Assembly (NCBI GenBank): GCA_937995825.1
Contig: CALKJO010000008.1
Coordinates: 82,650 to 146,649, forward strand
Origin: an uncultured Anaerolineae bacterium
GTDB taxonomy: Bacteria; Chloroflexota; Anaerolineae; Aggregatilineales; Phototrophicaceae
Length of the DNA stretch: 64,000 bases
Direction of reading: 5' to 3'
A model generated the notes under the pieces. The model was given only the letters and a program-made list of their open reading frames with translations, was not told where the DNA came from and did not search any database. Shown one piece after another: positions 52,183 through 61,179 of the stretch. A program made the position numbers and the translations under genes. Each line of letters begins with the position of its first letter. Positions within the stretch are counted from its first letter, which is position 1.

Positions 52183-52842
52183 TCAGCAGCCGCAGAGGAC
52201 TTCGAGATCGTGCTGTTGGTTGTCAGGATGGCTGATCAGCAGCAGATAATCATCTACCTCAAGCTGTGTCGCGCCTCGCGGCACGATCACCTCATCGTTG
52301 CGGATGATGCACGCGATCAGCGAGTTCTCCGTCAGCTCCAGATCGAGCAGCGTTTTGCCGACAGCAGGCGAGTCGGGCGCGAGCCGAACCTCCGTGATAT
52401 TGATCCGTCCCTGTGCCAGCGGCATGAACGCGGTGATATCCTCAAAATTGGTCTCCTGATCCAGAATCATCCCGATCAGGCGCGTCGCCGAGAAAGCGAC
52501 GGTCACCCCAAGCTGCTTGAAGATCGCCTCATTATCCGGATCGTTGACCAGCGCTATCGTGCGCGGCACGCTGAAGATGCGTTTGGCGATCTGGCAGGCG
52601 ACAAGATTATCCTGATCATGGTTGGTCATTGCCAGCAGCGTATCGGCGGCGCGCGCGCCCGCCTCTTCTAAACGGTGGACATCCGTGCCGTCGCCCAGCA
52701 CGACCGTCGCTTTCGTCTCATGGGCGATCTCGCGCGCGCGCACTGGATCGCGGTTGATCACGGTGACATGGTAGTGCCGCCGGACAAACTGACGCGCCAA
52801 AAAGTAGACAGTTTTACTGCCGCCAACCAGAATTATGCGCAT
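52183..52842 (-). CDS. trkA: TrkA-type K+ transporter regulatory subunit (RCK N and C)
   Basis: A 219-residue cytoplasmic gating subunit. The N-terminal Rossmann domain begins MRIILVGGSKTVYFLARQF with VVLGDGTDVHRLEEAGA, and is followed by a TrkA-C domain (about 130-210) with VGKTLLDLEL. The nucleotide-binding glycine motif reads GGSKTV instead of the usual GxGxxG, so ligand binding in this copy may be weak. Adjacent to trkH and to a second, shorter TrkA protein. Confidence 0.92.
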   Translation of the reverse strand: MRIILVGGSKTVYFLARQFVRRHYHVTVINRDPVRAREIAHETKATVVLGDGTDVHRLEEAGARAADTLLAMTNHDQDNLVACQIAKRIFSVPRTIALVNDPDNEAIFKQLGVTVAFSATRLIGMILDQETNFEDITAFMPLAQGRINITEVRLAPDSPAVGKTLLDLELTENSLIACIIRNDEVIVPRGATQLEVDDYLLLISHPDNQQHDLEVLCGC

Positions 52843-52853
52843 AAGCCTTCGCT

Positions 52854-53261
52854 TTATTCGATCACTTTGAGAAATGCGGACGTGGCAAGCCGGGTGGGGC
52901 TGATAGTTTCGATCCCAAGACCCTGATAAATCTGCTCGCGCGCCGGGTCAAACACCCGCGCGACCACACGCGGAATGTGAAAAACACTCTTGGCGACCTG
53001 CGCGACCATCAGGTTGGTATTGTCAGATGTGGTAGTGGCAAACAGGCAGTCCGCCTGCTCGATTTTGGCTTCCTTGAGCGTGTGCAGCTCAACGGCGTTC
53101 CCGATCAGTTTGAAACCGCTGAAATCGACGGAGAGCTTGTCAAAAGTGCTTTCGCGCTGATCGATCACGATCACGCGGTGTCCAGCGCGGCTGAGATGAT
53201 TCGCCAGTACGCTTCCCAATCGACCGCAGCCGACGATGACCACTTGCTTGGACTGTGACAT
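52854..53261 (-). CDS. Single-domain TrkA-N protein
   Basis: A 135-residue protein holding only the Rossmann (RCK_N) domain: VVIVGCGRLGSVLANHLSRA with an intact GxGxxG, VIVIDQRES and LIGNAVELHTLKEAKIEQAD. There is no TrkA-C part. With the next gene it makes a split version of the four-domain E. coli TrkA, with one complete RCK and one N domain. The intact nucleotide motif is here, whereas the partner has a degenerate one. 11 bp separate the two genes. Confidence 0.9.
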   Translation of the reverse strand: MSQSKQVVIVGCGRLGSVLANHLSRAGHRVIVIDQRESTFDKLSVDFSGFKLIGNAVELHTLKEAKIEQADCLFATTTSDNTNLMVAQVAKSVFHIPRVVARVFDPAREQIYQGLGIETISPTRLATSAFLKVIE

Positions 53262-53459
53262 GATGTCTAGAAGTGTCCTTTTCTAACATATTCAGCATAG
53301 CAGTAGATTCATTCCCAGACAACACTTATTTATCTACTGTCACAAGATTATCCAAACCCTGCTCGTGTTCACCCGTTCGCTGCTGCGCCGCTAGCAGGGA
53401 TCTTGCCCATTCCTGATGACGGCGTTACGCTTGTTGGCATTTCGTTGAAGGAGATGGAC

Positions 53460-55100
53460 ATGCAGATTGAGCCACTTCTGCAAAGCATGACTCTGCCTGA
53501 AAAAGTCGGGCAGATGTTTTTACTGGCGTTCGCGGCGGGGCGGGGCGACGAGGCGCGCATCCTGTTCGAGGAGCATTTCGTCGGCGCGGCGTATCTTGGC
53601 GACGACAACCTGCCCGATGCGCAGGCAGCAGCGAACCTGACCAACACGCTGCAAGCCTACGCTGCTAGCACGCGTTGGCAAATTCCGCTGCTGCTCGCTG
53701 TCGATCACGAGGGAACCTGGTCGGTCATGACTCGTGACTCCGCCATGGGTCCCGGCAATCTGGCATTGGGCGCGGCGGGCGATCCCGCGCTGACCCGCCG
53801 CATGTACCGCGTGATCGGGGAGGAACTCGGCGCGGTCGGCGTGAACGCGGTCTTAGCGCCGTGCGCCGACTGCAACACCAATCCCGCCAACGCCATCATC
53901 GGGATGCGCTCATTCGGGCAGTACCCCGATAAAGTCGCCGCGCACACTGCCGCAGCGGTCGAAGGCGCGCTCTCCGCCGGCTGCATCACCACGATCAAGC
54001 ACTTTCCCGGTCATGGCGACACCTCCTTAGACAGCCACCGCGGCTTGCCGATCGTAACCCGCAGCCGCGCCGACCTCGACCGGATCGATCTCGCCCCATT
54101 TCGCGCCGGAGTCGCAGCGGGGACGCCGATGGTCATGACCTCGCACATCATTTTCACCGCGCTCGACCCCGACAATCCAGCGACCCTCTCCAAAACCATC
54201 CTCAGCGACGTGCTGCGGGGCGAACTCGGTTTCGACGGCGTGATCGTCTCCGACAGCATGAATATGGGCGCGATCAAGCGCATGTTCACGCCGGCGGGCG
54301 CAGCGCTCCAGGCGTTCAATGCCGGCGTTGACCTGCTCATGCTGGCGGAAGAACACTATGATCACAATGCCGAGCAGTATCTCGCCTCACAGCGCAGCTT
54401 GATCGCCGCTATCACTGCGGCGGTCGAGGAGGGACGGCTGCCGCTTTCGCGGGTGGATGATGCAGTGCGGCGCGTGCTGACGCTCAAAGCGCGCTTTCTG
54501 GCGGAGCGGTCACATGTTGCGCAGGCGATGATAGCGGAGGCGGTCGTCGGCAGCCCGGAACACCGCGCCGTCGAACTGGAGGCGGCACGGGCAGCAGTCG
54601 CAGTGCTGCGTGACCGCGATGGGCTGATCCCGCTCGACGATGCGCCGCTTGCGCTCGTTAACACGACCCACCGCGCCGCCTATGCGGTTTTAGGCAAAAC
54701 GCGCGGTATCGGACCCAATCAGACCACCCCCGCCTTTGACCTGTTCGCGCAGGCATTGAGCGAGTCGCGCCCTGACGTGCCGATCTTCACCGCCGAGACG
54801 ATTCTGCACGACGACTTCCCCGATTTCAGCGGGCGGACGGTGATCGCCGTGACGGAGAATCACACGCTTCCGGGCATGGACTTCGACCAGACGACGCAGC
54901 GCCCGGTCATCGAGCGGCTGATCGCGTCTGGAGCGAGGGTGGTGGTGGTGGGGCTGCGCGATCCCTATGATCTGGCGTCGATGCCGGGGGTCGGGACATA
55001 TGTCTGCGCGTTCAGTTTCCGTCCGTCCGCTGCGCGCGCCGCCGCTGAAGTCGTCTTAGGGCAGATCGCCGTGCGCGGGAGCAGTCCGGTCGGATTTTAG
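53460..55100 (+). CDS. Glycoside hydrolase family 3 beta-N-acetylhexosaminidase-like
   Basis: A 546-residue GH3 enzyme. The NagZ signature KHFPGHGDTSLDSHRGLP (His/Asp dyad) and the nucleophile Asp in GVIVSDSMNMGAI are intact. The C-terminal 200 residues form a second alpha/beta domain, larger than in short NagZ proteins. No signal peptide is evident, so it acts in the cytosol on recycled muropeptide sugars or similar. The start is placed at ATG 53460, six bases after AAGGAG; TTG at 53403 and ATG at 53454 are alternatives. Its stop overlaps the stop of the convergent LysM gene by 4 bp. Confidence 0.92.
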   Translation: MQIEPLLQSMTLPEKVGQMFLLAFAAGRGDEARILFEEHFVGAAYLGDDNLPDAQAAANLTNTLQAYAASTRWQIPLLLAVDHEGTWSVMTRDSAMGPGNLALGAAGDPALTRRMYRVIGEELGAVGVNAVLAPCADCNTNPANAIIGMRSFGQYPDKVAAHTAAAVEGALSAGCITTIKHFPGHGDTSLDSHRGLPIVTRSRADLDRIDLAPFRAGVAAGTPMVMTSHIIFTALDPDNPATLSKTILSDVLRGELGFDGVIVSDSMNMGAIKRMFTPAGAALQAFNAGVDLLMLAEEHYDHNAEQYLASQRSLIAAITAAVEEGRLPLSRVDDAVRRVLTLKARFLAERSHVAQAMIAEAVVGSPEHRAVELEAARAAVAVLRDRDGLIPLDDAPLALVNTTHRAAYAVLGKTRGIGPNQTTPAFDLFAQALSESRPDVPIFTAETILHDDFPDFSGRTVIAVTENHTLPGMDFDQTTQRPVIERLIASGARVVVVGLRDPYDLASMPGVGTYVCAFSFRPSAARAAAEVVLGQIAVRGSSPVGF

Positions 55101-56332
55101 CGGACGCCCATCGTGATGCCGAGCGTGATGCACGCCAGGCATTGATCGTCGCGCAGCATCGCGTAAGCAGACTCGGGGTTGTCCGGCGTGAACGTGGTCG
55201 AATCGACATTCCAGACGATCATCAGGCGGACGCGTCCGCTTTGGCGCGCCAGCTCCGCCATCCGCGCCAGCCATTCCGCCTGATTCTGCACGTTCGTGCG
55301 GGATGCCCACGCGAACGAGTCCGCCAGTTCCAGCCCGCGCCCCGCCAGATAGCCGACCTCAATCAGGCAGATCGGCTTATTCGGGAACGCCTCAACATAG
55401 CGGTCGAACATGCGCGGATAGTAATACAGGCGCGAGTCGCCGCGTGGATCGCCGCTGGTGGCGTCTGGCGGAGTCGCGCCGAGCGTATAACGCATCCCGA
55501 CGCAGTCGGCGGCACTTCCTGCGTCGAGGTTCGCCAGCGCGCGGATAAACGGCGAGTCGTCGCAGCCGGAGGGGAAACAGCCGCCGTTGCGGACGGTGGG
55601 TTCGGGCGCGCCTGCGATGATCAGCGTCTCTGGGCTGACCCGCTTGACCGCCTCATATGACAGGGTGAGCATCTGCACATACGCCTGCGGGCTGATCAGC
55701 CCATCCGCCCAAGTTCTCGCGCTGTTAGGCGCAGTCCAGACCTCAATCGCGTCTGGACGCAGCGCCGCGGCTCTGCCGAGAAACGTGGCGTATTCCTGGA
55801 TATAGCGCGTCAGATTATCGGTCATTTCCGCCGGATCGCCGATGATCGTCAGCAGCGAGGCGAAACCGTTGCTGCGTGCGGCGTCGAGCGCGCCAGCGGC
55901 GATCTCTGCCGATGCCCCACGTGTATAGCGAATGATGCTGCGCGCCCAAGTCATGCCCGCCGCCTGCATCTGGCGCGGATACGAAAAGCTGAAGACATGC
56001 CCGCCCAATTCGAACGGGATCGCCGCGACTCGCGTTGGCGTTGGCGCGGCGGTTGGCAGCGTGCGTCCTGTGCCTGGCGTCGCGCCCGGTCGCGGGATGA
56101 TGATGCGCGTCCCCGCTGGAGGAAGCTGACCATCGGCAACGCCGTTGCGCGCCAGCAGCAGTTCAGCGCTGATCAGAAACCGCGCCGCGACTCCCTCGGC
56201 TGTGTCACCTGGCTGAACGACATAGATGATCTCGTTGGGCTGCGCGTCGGGGATAGGCGTCTGCGCCATCAGCGGCGGCGCGATCCCAACCAGGCATAGG
56301 CACAGCAGATTCAGAAGCGCAAATCGGCGCAT
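55097..56332 (-). CDS. Exported LysM protein with glycosidase-like barrel
   Basis: A 411-residue protein. A signal peptide (MRRFALLNLLCLCLVG, cleavage near LMAQT) leads to one LysM domain (about 35-80: IIYVVQPGDTAEGVAARF) that binds peptidoglycan. A Pro/Thr linker with TAAPTPTRV follows, then a TIM-barrel-like domain of about 300 residues resembling glycoside hydrolases of the GH39 or GH5-type clan, with EVWTAPNSARTWADG, CLIEVGYLAG and MIVWNVDS. The likely acidic residues are the Glu in EVWTAPN and the Glu in CLIEVGY. The true reaction is not assigned. ATG at 56332 chosen; a TTG at 56356 is possible. Confidence 0.8.
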   Translation of the reverse strand: MRRFALLNLLCLCLVGIAPPLMAQTPIPDAQPNEIIYVVQPGDTAEGVAARFLISAELLLARNGVADGQLPPAGTRIIIPRPGATPGTGRTLPTAAPTPTRVAAIPFELGGHVFSFSYPRQMQAAGMTWARSIIRYTRGASAEIAAGALDAARSNGFASLLTIIGDPAEMTDNLTRYIQEYATFLGRAAALRPDAIEVWTAPNSARTWADGLISPQAYVQMLTLSYEAVKRVSPETLIIAGAPEPTVRNGGCFPSGCDDSPFIRALANLDAGSAADCVGMRYTLGATPPDATSGDPRGDSRLYYYPRMFDRYVEAFPNKPICLIEVGYLAGRGLELADSFAWASRTNVQNQAEWLARMAELARQSGRVRLMIVWNVDSTTFTPDNPESAYAMLRDDQCLACITLGITMGVR

Positions 56333-56352
56333 GACGCCAGCCTTTTTCTCAC

Positions 56353-56919
56353 TCAACGGTAGACGGGAATTTGCAGCACTTGCCCCGGATAGATCACGTT
56401 CGGGTTGCGCAGTTGGTTATACGTCACAATCGCGCTCACGGTCGAGCCGAAACGAGAGGCGATCAGCGCCACGTAATCGCCGCGCTGCACAGTATAGGTG
56501 ACGATCAGCGTCGGCGGCGGAAGCTGCGCCGGGATCACCAACACCTGCCCGGCGTAGATCAGGTTCGGATTGACGATCCCATTCGCGGCGACAAGCTGCG
56601 CCACCGTCCGGTTGCAGTGCGCCGCGATCATCGCCAGCGTATCCCCGCGCCGGACGACATACGTGCTGCCACAGACGGGGCGCGGTGGGACAGGAATGTG
56701 CAAAACCTGCCCAGCAAAGATATGGTTCGGGTTATAAAGGTGGTTGGCAGCGACCAGCGCCTGCACAGTCGTGCCGAAACGCGCGGCGATCCCCGCCAGT
56801 GTATCCCCACGTCGGACGACATACGTGAAGCCGGGCTGCGCGGATGCGCTCAGCGCGCTCGTCAGAAGCGCCAACAGCACCGCAATTAGCAGCAGGCGAC
56901 GAAGACGGGATAGGTTCAC
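56353..56919 (-). CDS. Secreted protein with three LysM domains
   Basis: A 188-residue exported protein. After a signal peptide (hydrophobic core to ALSASAQ) there are three LysM repeats, at about 32-76, 86-130 and 142-186: FTYVVRRGDTLAGIAARFG, STYVVRRGDTLAMIAAHC and VTYTVQRGDYVALIASRFG. Each ends in an (I/V)YxGQVL(x)IP unit. There is no catalytic domain, so the protein is a peptidoglycan-binding adaptor. Next to another LysM gene, 20 bp downstream. Confidence 0.92.
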   Translation of the reverse strand: MNLSRLRRLLLIAVLLALLTSALSASAQPGFTYVVRRGDTLAGIAARFGTTVQALVAANHLYNPNHIFAGQVLHIPVPPRPVCGSTYVVRRGDTLAMIAAHCNRTVAQLVAANGIVNPNLIYAGQVLVIPAQLPPPTLIVTYTVQRGDYVALIASRFGSTVSAIVTYNQLRNPNVIYPGQVLQIPVYR

Positions 56920-57091
56920 GGTGGACGCTCCTTATACAATCAATGAACAAACTTTTTCTACCACGACTATAACACGACTTGCGCCAGCCTGACGAGAGAT
57001 CGGCGAGCTGAAAATGCTTTGTCACTATTGCACAAGAAATGACGCACGCATTTGTCTTGTTTGGGCATGATGCTGGATCGTTTCCTGTCAT

Positions 57092-57097
57092 TATAAT
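57092..57097 (+). promoter_or_regulatory. Possible -10 box of glnA
   Basis: TATAAT at 57092-57097, 51 bp before the glnA ATG. No good -35 partner and no -24/-12 sigma-54 pattern were seen. Confidence 0.3.
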
Positions 57098-57147
57098 GCC
57101 AGCCACAATTCAGATTTTAGCCACAATCACCATACGGAGACTCTTCG

Positions 57148-58572
57148 ATGGCAGCGAAACTGGGCATGAAAGCCCCCGCCGACATCACCCCGGACGCCTT
57201 GTTGAAGTGGGCGGCTGACCACGGCGTGAAAGAAGTGGACGTGAAATTCATCGATATTCGCGGCGTCATTCAGCATTTCAGCGTTCCCTTCGTCAATTTT
57301 GAGGCAGACGCCTTCACTGAAGGGCTGGGCTTCGACGGATCGAGCATTCAGGGCTTCCAGACGATCAACGTCAGCGACTTGAACCTGCTGCCTGACCCCT
57401 CGACCGCCTTCATCGACCCGATCCCCGCCAACCCTACGCTCAGTCTCTTCTGCGATGTCATGGATGTAAATGGCGAGCCCTACGCCCGCGATCCGCGCGC
57501 CGTCGCCAAGCGCGCAGAGGCGTATCTGATGGAGACCGGCATCGCCGATGTCTGCTATTTCGGACCTGAAGCCGAGTTCTTCATCTTCAACGGTGTCGCC
57601 TATGAAGCCACCAATAACGGCACCTTCTACAAAGTCGACTCCGCGTCCGGCTTCTGGTCGACGGGCGAGATGAGCTTGGGCTACCGTCCGCGCATCAAGG
57701 AAGGCTACTTCCCCGTCCCGCCGACGGACAAGCTGCAAGACCTGCGCTCGATGATGGTTGAAACGCTCATGTCGGTTGGCGTCGATGTCGAAGTGCATCA
57801 CCACGAAGTCGGCGGCGCAGGTCAGGCGGAGATTGACATGCGCTTCAGTTCTCTGCGCGACATGGCGGATAAGCTGATGGTCTATAAATACATCATCCGC
57901 AACGTCGCTTACCAGAACGGCTATACCGCCACCTTCATGCCCAAGCCGATCTTCGGCGACAATGGCTCAGGGATGCACTGCCACCAATCGCTTTGGAAGG
58001 ATGGCAAGCCGCTCTTCTTCGGCGATGGTTACGCCAACCTGAGCGAGACCGCCCTCTACTACATCGGCGGCATCCTCCAGCACGCGCCGGCGGTCTTGGC
58101 GTTCGCTGCGCCGACCACCAACAGCTACCGCCGTCTTGTCCCCGGCTATGAAGCGCCTGTCAACCTCGTCTACTCGGCGCGCAACCGTTCGGCGGCGATC
58201 CGCATCCCGATGTACAGCCAGAGTCCGAAAGCCAAGCGCATCGAGGCGCGCTTCCCCGATCCGTCTTGCAATCCCTACCTGGCGTTCTCTGCCCTCATGA
58301 TGGCGGGTCTGGACGGCATTCAGAACAAGATACACCCGGGCGAACCCGCGGACTACGACCTCTACGAAGAGGGACACAACACTCCAACGATCCCAGGGAC
58401 GCTGGCGGGCGCGCTCGATGCCCTCGAAGCCGATCACGACTTTCTCACCAAGGGCGGCGTTTTCACCCCCGAATTCATCCAGAACTACATCGCCTACAAG
58501 CGTTCGCACGACGTGGACGCCGTTGCGCTCCGTCCGCACCCGTATGAGTTCCTGCTCTACTACGACTGCTAG
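57148..58572 (+). CDS. glnA: Glutamine synthetase type I
   Basis: Condenses glutamate and ammonia with ATP, the main ammonia-assimilating reaction. 474 residues, typical of GS-I. The beta-grasp domain has [10 protein letters not shown], and the catalytic domain has the metal ligands in [10 protein letters not shown] and [14 protein letters not shown], with [11 protein letters not shown] and the arginine residues of NRSAAIRIP. The Tyr that is adenylylated in enterobacterial GS is conserved in YDLYEEGHN but its surroundings differ, so modification is uncertain. GGAGA lies upstream of the ATG. A strong terminator follows. Confidence 0.97.
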   Translation: MAAKLGMKAPADITPDALLKWAADHGVKEVDVKFIDIRGVIQHFSVPFVNFEADAFTEGLGFDGSSIQGFQTINVSDLNLLPDPSTAFIDPIPANPTLSLFCDVMDVNGEPYARDPRAVAKRAEAYLMETGIADVCYFGPEAEFFIFNGVAYEATNNGTFYKVDSASGFWSTGEMSLGYRPRIKEGYFPVPPTDKLQDLRSMMVETLMSVGVDVEVHHHEVGGAGQAEIDMRFSSLRDMADKLMVYKYIIRNVAYQNGYTATFMPKPIFGDNGSGMHCHQSLWKDGKPLFFGDGYANLSETALYYIGGILQHAPAVLAFAAPTTNSYRRLVPGYEAPVNLVYSARNRSAAIRIPMYSQSPKAKRIEARFPDPSCNPYLAFSALMMAGLDGIQNKIHPGEPADYDLYEEGHNTPTIPGTLAGALDALEADHDFLTKGGVFTPEFIQNYIAYKRSHDVDAVALRPHPYEFLLYYDC

Positions 58573-58594
58573 CTAAATCAGCCGAAGCAAACCG

Positions 58595-58632
58595 AAAAGC
58601 GGACTGTGCGTATGACCAGTCCGCTTTTTTTT
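58595..58632. terminator. Intrinsic terminator after glnA (bidirectional)
   Basis: AAAAGCGGACTG (58595-58606) pairs with CAGTCCGCTTTT (58617-58628) around a 10-nt loop, followed by T-residues to 58632. The reverse strand also ends in a T-run, so it can serve the convergent CorC-like gene too. Confidence 0.88.
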
Positions 58633-59917
58633 ATTGCCCGCCCTCATCCGGCGTATCGGCTGGCAGCCGTGTCACCAGCACTTTATCGACCCGATTCCCA
58701 TCCATATCCATCACTTCGATCCGCAGTCCGTCCCACACAAACGAATCGCCTGCCTCCGGGACTTTGCCCTGATGCGACATCACGAATCCTCCCAGCGTCT
58801 CAAAACCCTCATCCTCGCCAGGCACGGCGTCCAGATCGAGCAGGTCTTTGAAGTCGTCGATGCTGATCATCCCGTCCAGCAGCCATGAGCCGTCCAGGCG
58901 TTTGACCGGCTCATCTTCCTCAACATCCCCCACAATCGCCTCCAGAATGTCCTGAATCGTGACCAGCCCTTCCAGCCCGCCGTATTCATCGATCACAAAA
59001 CCGATATGCGTGCTGGACTCGCGGAACATGTCCAGCAGTTTCGAGGCGGTCATCGTCTCTGGGATGAACAGCGCCGGAACCATCGCCGCGCGCACGTCAA
59101 ATTCGCTCCCCGCCAGCATCCGCGACAGGATGTCTTTCGTCTGAAGCAGCCCAACCACATGATCGAGATCGCCCTCGCAGACTGGAAAGCGCGAGTAATC
59201 GCTGTTGATGATCGCCGCGCGCTGTTCATCCAGCGAATCTTCTAGATTGATCCAGACGACTTCTGTTCGCGGAGTCATCAGCGTGCTGACTCGTCGGTCG
59301 CCCAGCCGAAAGACGCCCTCGACCATGTCCTGCGCCGACTCTTCGATCAGCCCTGCTTCGATCCCCTGCTGAATCATCGCGCTGATCTCATCCTGCGTGA
59401 CCGGCGTCTCTTCGATCTCATGCGCCCCAAGCAGCCGCAGCACCCCGTTGGTCGATGCCCCTAGAAAGCGCACCACCGGTGACGTGATCCGCGCCAGCGT
59501 TTGCATCGGGCGCGCCGCCAGCGCCGCGATCCGCTCCGGCGCGCTCAGCGCCAGCCGCTTTGGAACCAGCTCGCCAAAAATCAGCGATAGATACGTCATC
59601 AGCAGCACCACCAGCCCGAAACCGATGCCGTCGGCGTAATCTGCCAGCGGCGTCTCGCGCAGCGCGCCGGCGATGCTGCTGGCAATCGTCGCCCCGCCAA
59701 GCGCGCCGCTGAAAATGCCGATCAATGTGATCCCGATCTGGACGGTGGACAAAAAACGGTTCGGGTTTTCTACCAGTTCGAGCGCCGCTTTCGCGCCTTG
59801 GCTGCCTTTATCGATCTGCTGCTGCAGGCGCGCCTTGCGCGAGGCGATCACGGCGGCTTCGGTCATCGCGAACAGCCCATTGATCAGGATGAGGATGAAG
59901 ATGATCAGCAGTTCCAT
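58631..59917 (-). CDS. CNNM/CorC-family transporter-associated protein
   Basis: A 428-residue membrane protein of the hemolysin-C/CorC/CNNM family, linked to Mg2+ and other divalent cation transport. An N-terminal DUF21 domain has about three to four helices, the first being LLIIFILILINGLFAMTEAA, with GTTIGG-like ALGGATIA. A CBS pair follows (about 205-330: RVSTLMTPRTEVVWI and AAMVPALFIPETM), then a C-terminal CorC_HlyC domain with VFVW-type DSFVWDGLRIEVMDM. The CBS pair may bind adenine nucleotides. The stop lies in the terminator of glnA. Confidence 0.92.
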   Translation of the reverse strand: MELLIIFILILINGLFAMTEAAVIASRKARLQQQIDKGSQGAKAALELVENPNRFLSTVQIGITLIGIFSGALGGATIASSIAGALRETPLADYADGIGFGLVVLLMTYLSLIFGELVPKRLALSAPERIAALAARPMQTLARITSPVVRFLGASTNGVLRLLGAHEIEETPVTQDEISAMIQQGIEAGLIEESAQDMVEGVFRLGDRRVSTLMTPRTEVVWINLEDSLDEQRAAIINSDYSRFPVCEGDLDHVVGLLQTKDILSRMLAGSEFDVRAAMVPALFIPETMTASKLLDMFRESSTHIGFVIDEYGGLEGLVTIQDILEAIVGDVEEDEPVKRLDGSWLLDGMISIDDFKDLLDLDAVPGEDEGFETLGGFVMSHQGKVPEAGDSFVWDGLRIEVMDMDGNRVDKVLVTRLPADTPDEGGQ

Positions 59918-59926
59918 TAGGCTTGG

Positions 59927-60955
59927 TCAAGACGCCTTCCAACTCATGTGGACAAGGGTGCGCTGCGGCAGGAAACCATAGCGCGATAAAACCGCCTCAA
60001 CTGCTGTGTCGTCGGCGGGATGCTCGATCACCAGCGTCTCCCGCTGCCCAAACCGCCGGACAGCCAGGTTGATCAGCGCTTCGCTGCACACCTCGGCGCG
60101 CGCCGGATCGACCATCAGCGTGAGCTGCGTCGGTGCAGCGAATGCGTTTTCGACCCACAGCGCGCCTACCACCGCCGGCTGCGCCGCATCGCTCTCATCG
60201 CGGATGATCAGCCGCTCCATCGAGCGCAGACTGATGAAATTGTGCAGCCAGTTGCGCCATGAGACGTGAAATAAATTCGGATGCAGCGGGCGCAGCCAGC
60301 CGATCCCGCCCCATGCCGCCGGACGGACGCGCTGCGCCAGCGCGTATTCAGCACGCCACTCGCCGCGCCGCCGCCGCGTGATATACGGCGCGCCGATCAG
60401 CGTTGGGGGCGGGCGTGAACTGCTGCTGCGCCGCCAAGTTGTCCAAACGCGCTCGTTGACGAAGTTCAGGCTGTCATACAGCCGTCGGGCGGGCAGATTA
60501 TCGCGCTCCACCTGAAGCAGTGCAACAGCGTGCCGCCCTTTCGCCCATTCGATCAGCGCGTTCAAGCTTGTTTCCATCAGCCGCCGCGCGATCCCGCGAC
60601 CGCGATAATCGGGATGGACGCCGACATTGGCGATGATCCACGCGCGCTCAGCGCGCAGGACTCCGGCGGGGAGCGACGCCGGATAGATCGATACGTTCCC
60701 GATCAGCCGCCCGCCAGCAATATACACAAAGCCCATGTTCTGCTGAAAATCGCCCATCCCCATCAGCATGCCCAACCCCGGACCGAGCCGACTCAGCGAG
60801 CGCATCTCGCGGATTGCGGCGCGCCCGCTGCTGTCCATCGAGTCGGCAAAGACCAGCTCGATCAAATCTGCCATTGCAGCCAGATCAGTGCGCAGATTGA
60901 CGGGGCGTATGCCTTCTTCGTCCGTGTCGGACGGGGACAGGCTCAAGCTGACCAC
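59927..60955 (-). CDS. GNAT-family N-acetyltransferase
   Basis: A 342-residue acetyltransferase-fold protein. The acetyl-CoA loop is seen in NVGVHPDYRGRGIARRLMET (about 112-131), followed by HAVALLQVERDNLPARRLYD. The C-terminal half looks like a second, degenerate GNAT domain (VENAFAAPTQLTLMVDPA, QRETLVIEHPAD). Substrate unknown. The gene is 9 bp upstream of the CorC-like gene on the same strand and divergent from dnaX. Confidence 0.88.
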   Translation of the reverse strand: MVSLSLSPSDTDEEGIRPVNLRTDLAAMADLIELVFADSMDSSGRAAIREMRSLSRLGPGLGMLMGMGDFQQNMGFVYIAGGRLIGNVSIYPASLPAGVLRAERAWIIANVGVHPDYRGRGIARRLMETSLNALIEWAKGRHAVALLQVERDNLPARRLYDSLNFVNERVWTTWRRSSSSRPPPTLIGAPYITRRRRGEWRAEYALAQRVRPAAWGGIGWLRPLHPNLFHVSWRNWLHNFISLRSMERLIIRDESDAAQPAVVGALWVENAFAAPTQLTLMVDPARAEVCSEALINLAVRRFGQRETLVIEHPADDTAVEAVLSRYGFLPQRTLVHMSWKAS

Positions 60956-61104
60956 AGCGGTCTCTCAATTAGATCGCAATACACTTATTTTGATTATACC
61001 GTATAAGCCGGCGCGCCGCGTAGGACTCAGGCGGCAGCCTGCACTTCTCTCTGCCCCCAAATTAGTGCGAACATTTGCGCCTATGCAAGCGCCTAAACCG
61101 GGAT

Positions 61105-61120
61105 CTTCTGTAAACAGAAG
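61105..61120. promoter_or_regulatory. Perfect palindrome upstream of dnaX
   Basis: CTTCTGT-AA-ACAGAAG, a 16-bp perfect palindrome 60 bp before the dnaX start and 21 bp upstream of a TAAAAT box (61142-61147). This is the right place for a regulator site or a UP element. It is not the known Gram-positive or E. coli LexA consensus. Confidence 0.45.
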
Positions 61121-61179
61121 CAAAAAAACGACGTGATGTGGTAAAATCCGAGTCGAAAACAAATTAAGGAATCCGCCTC

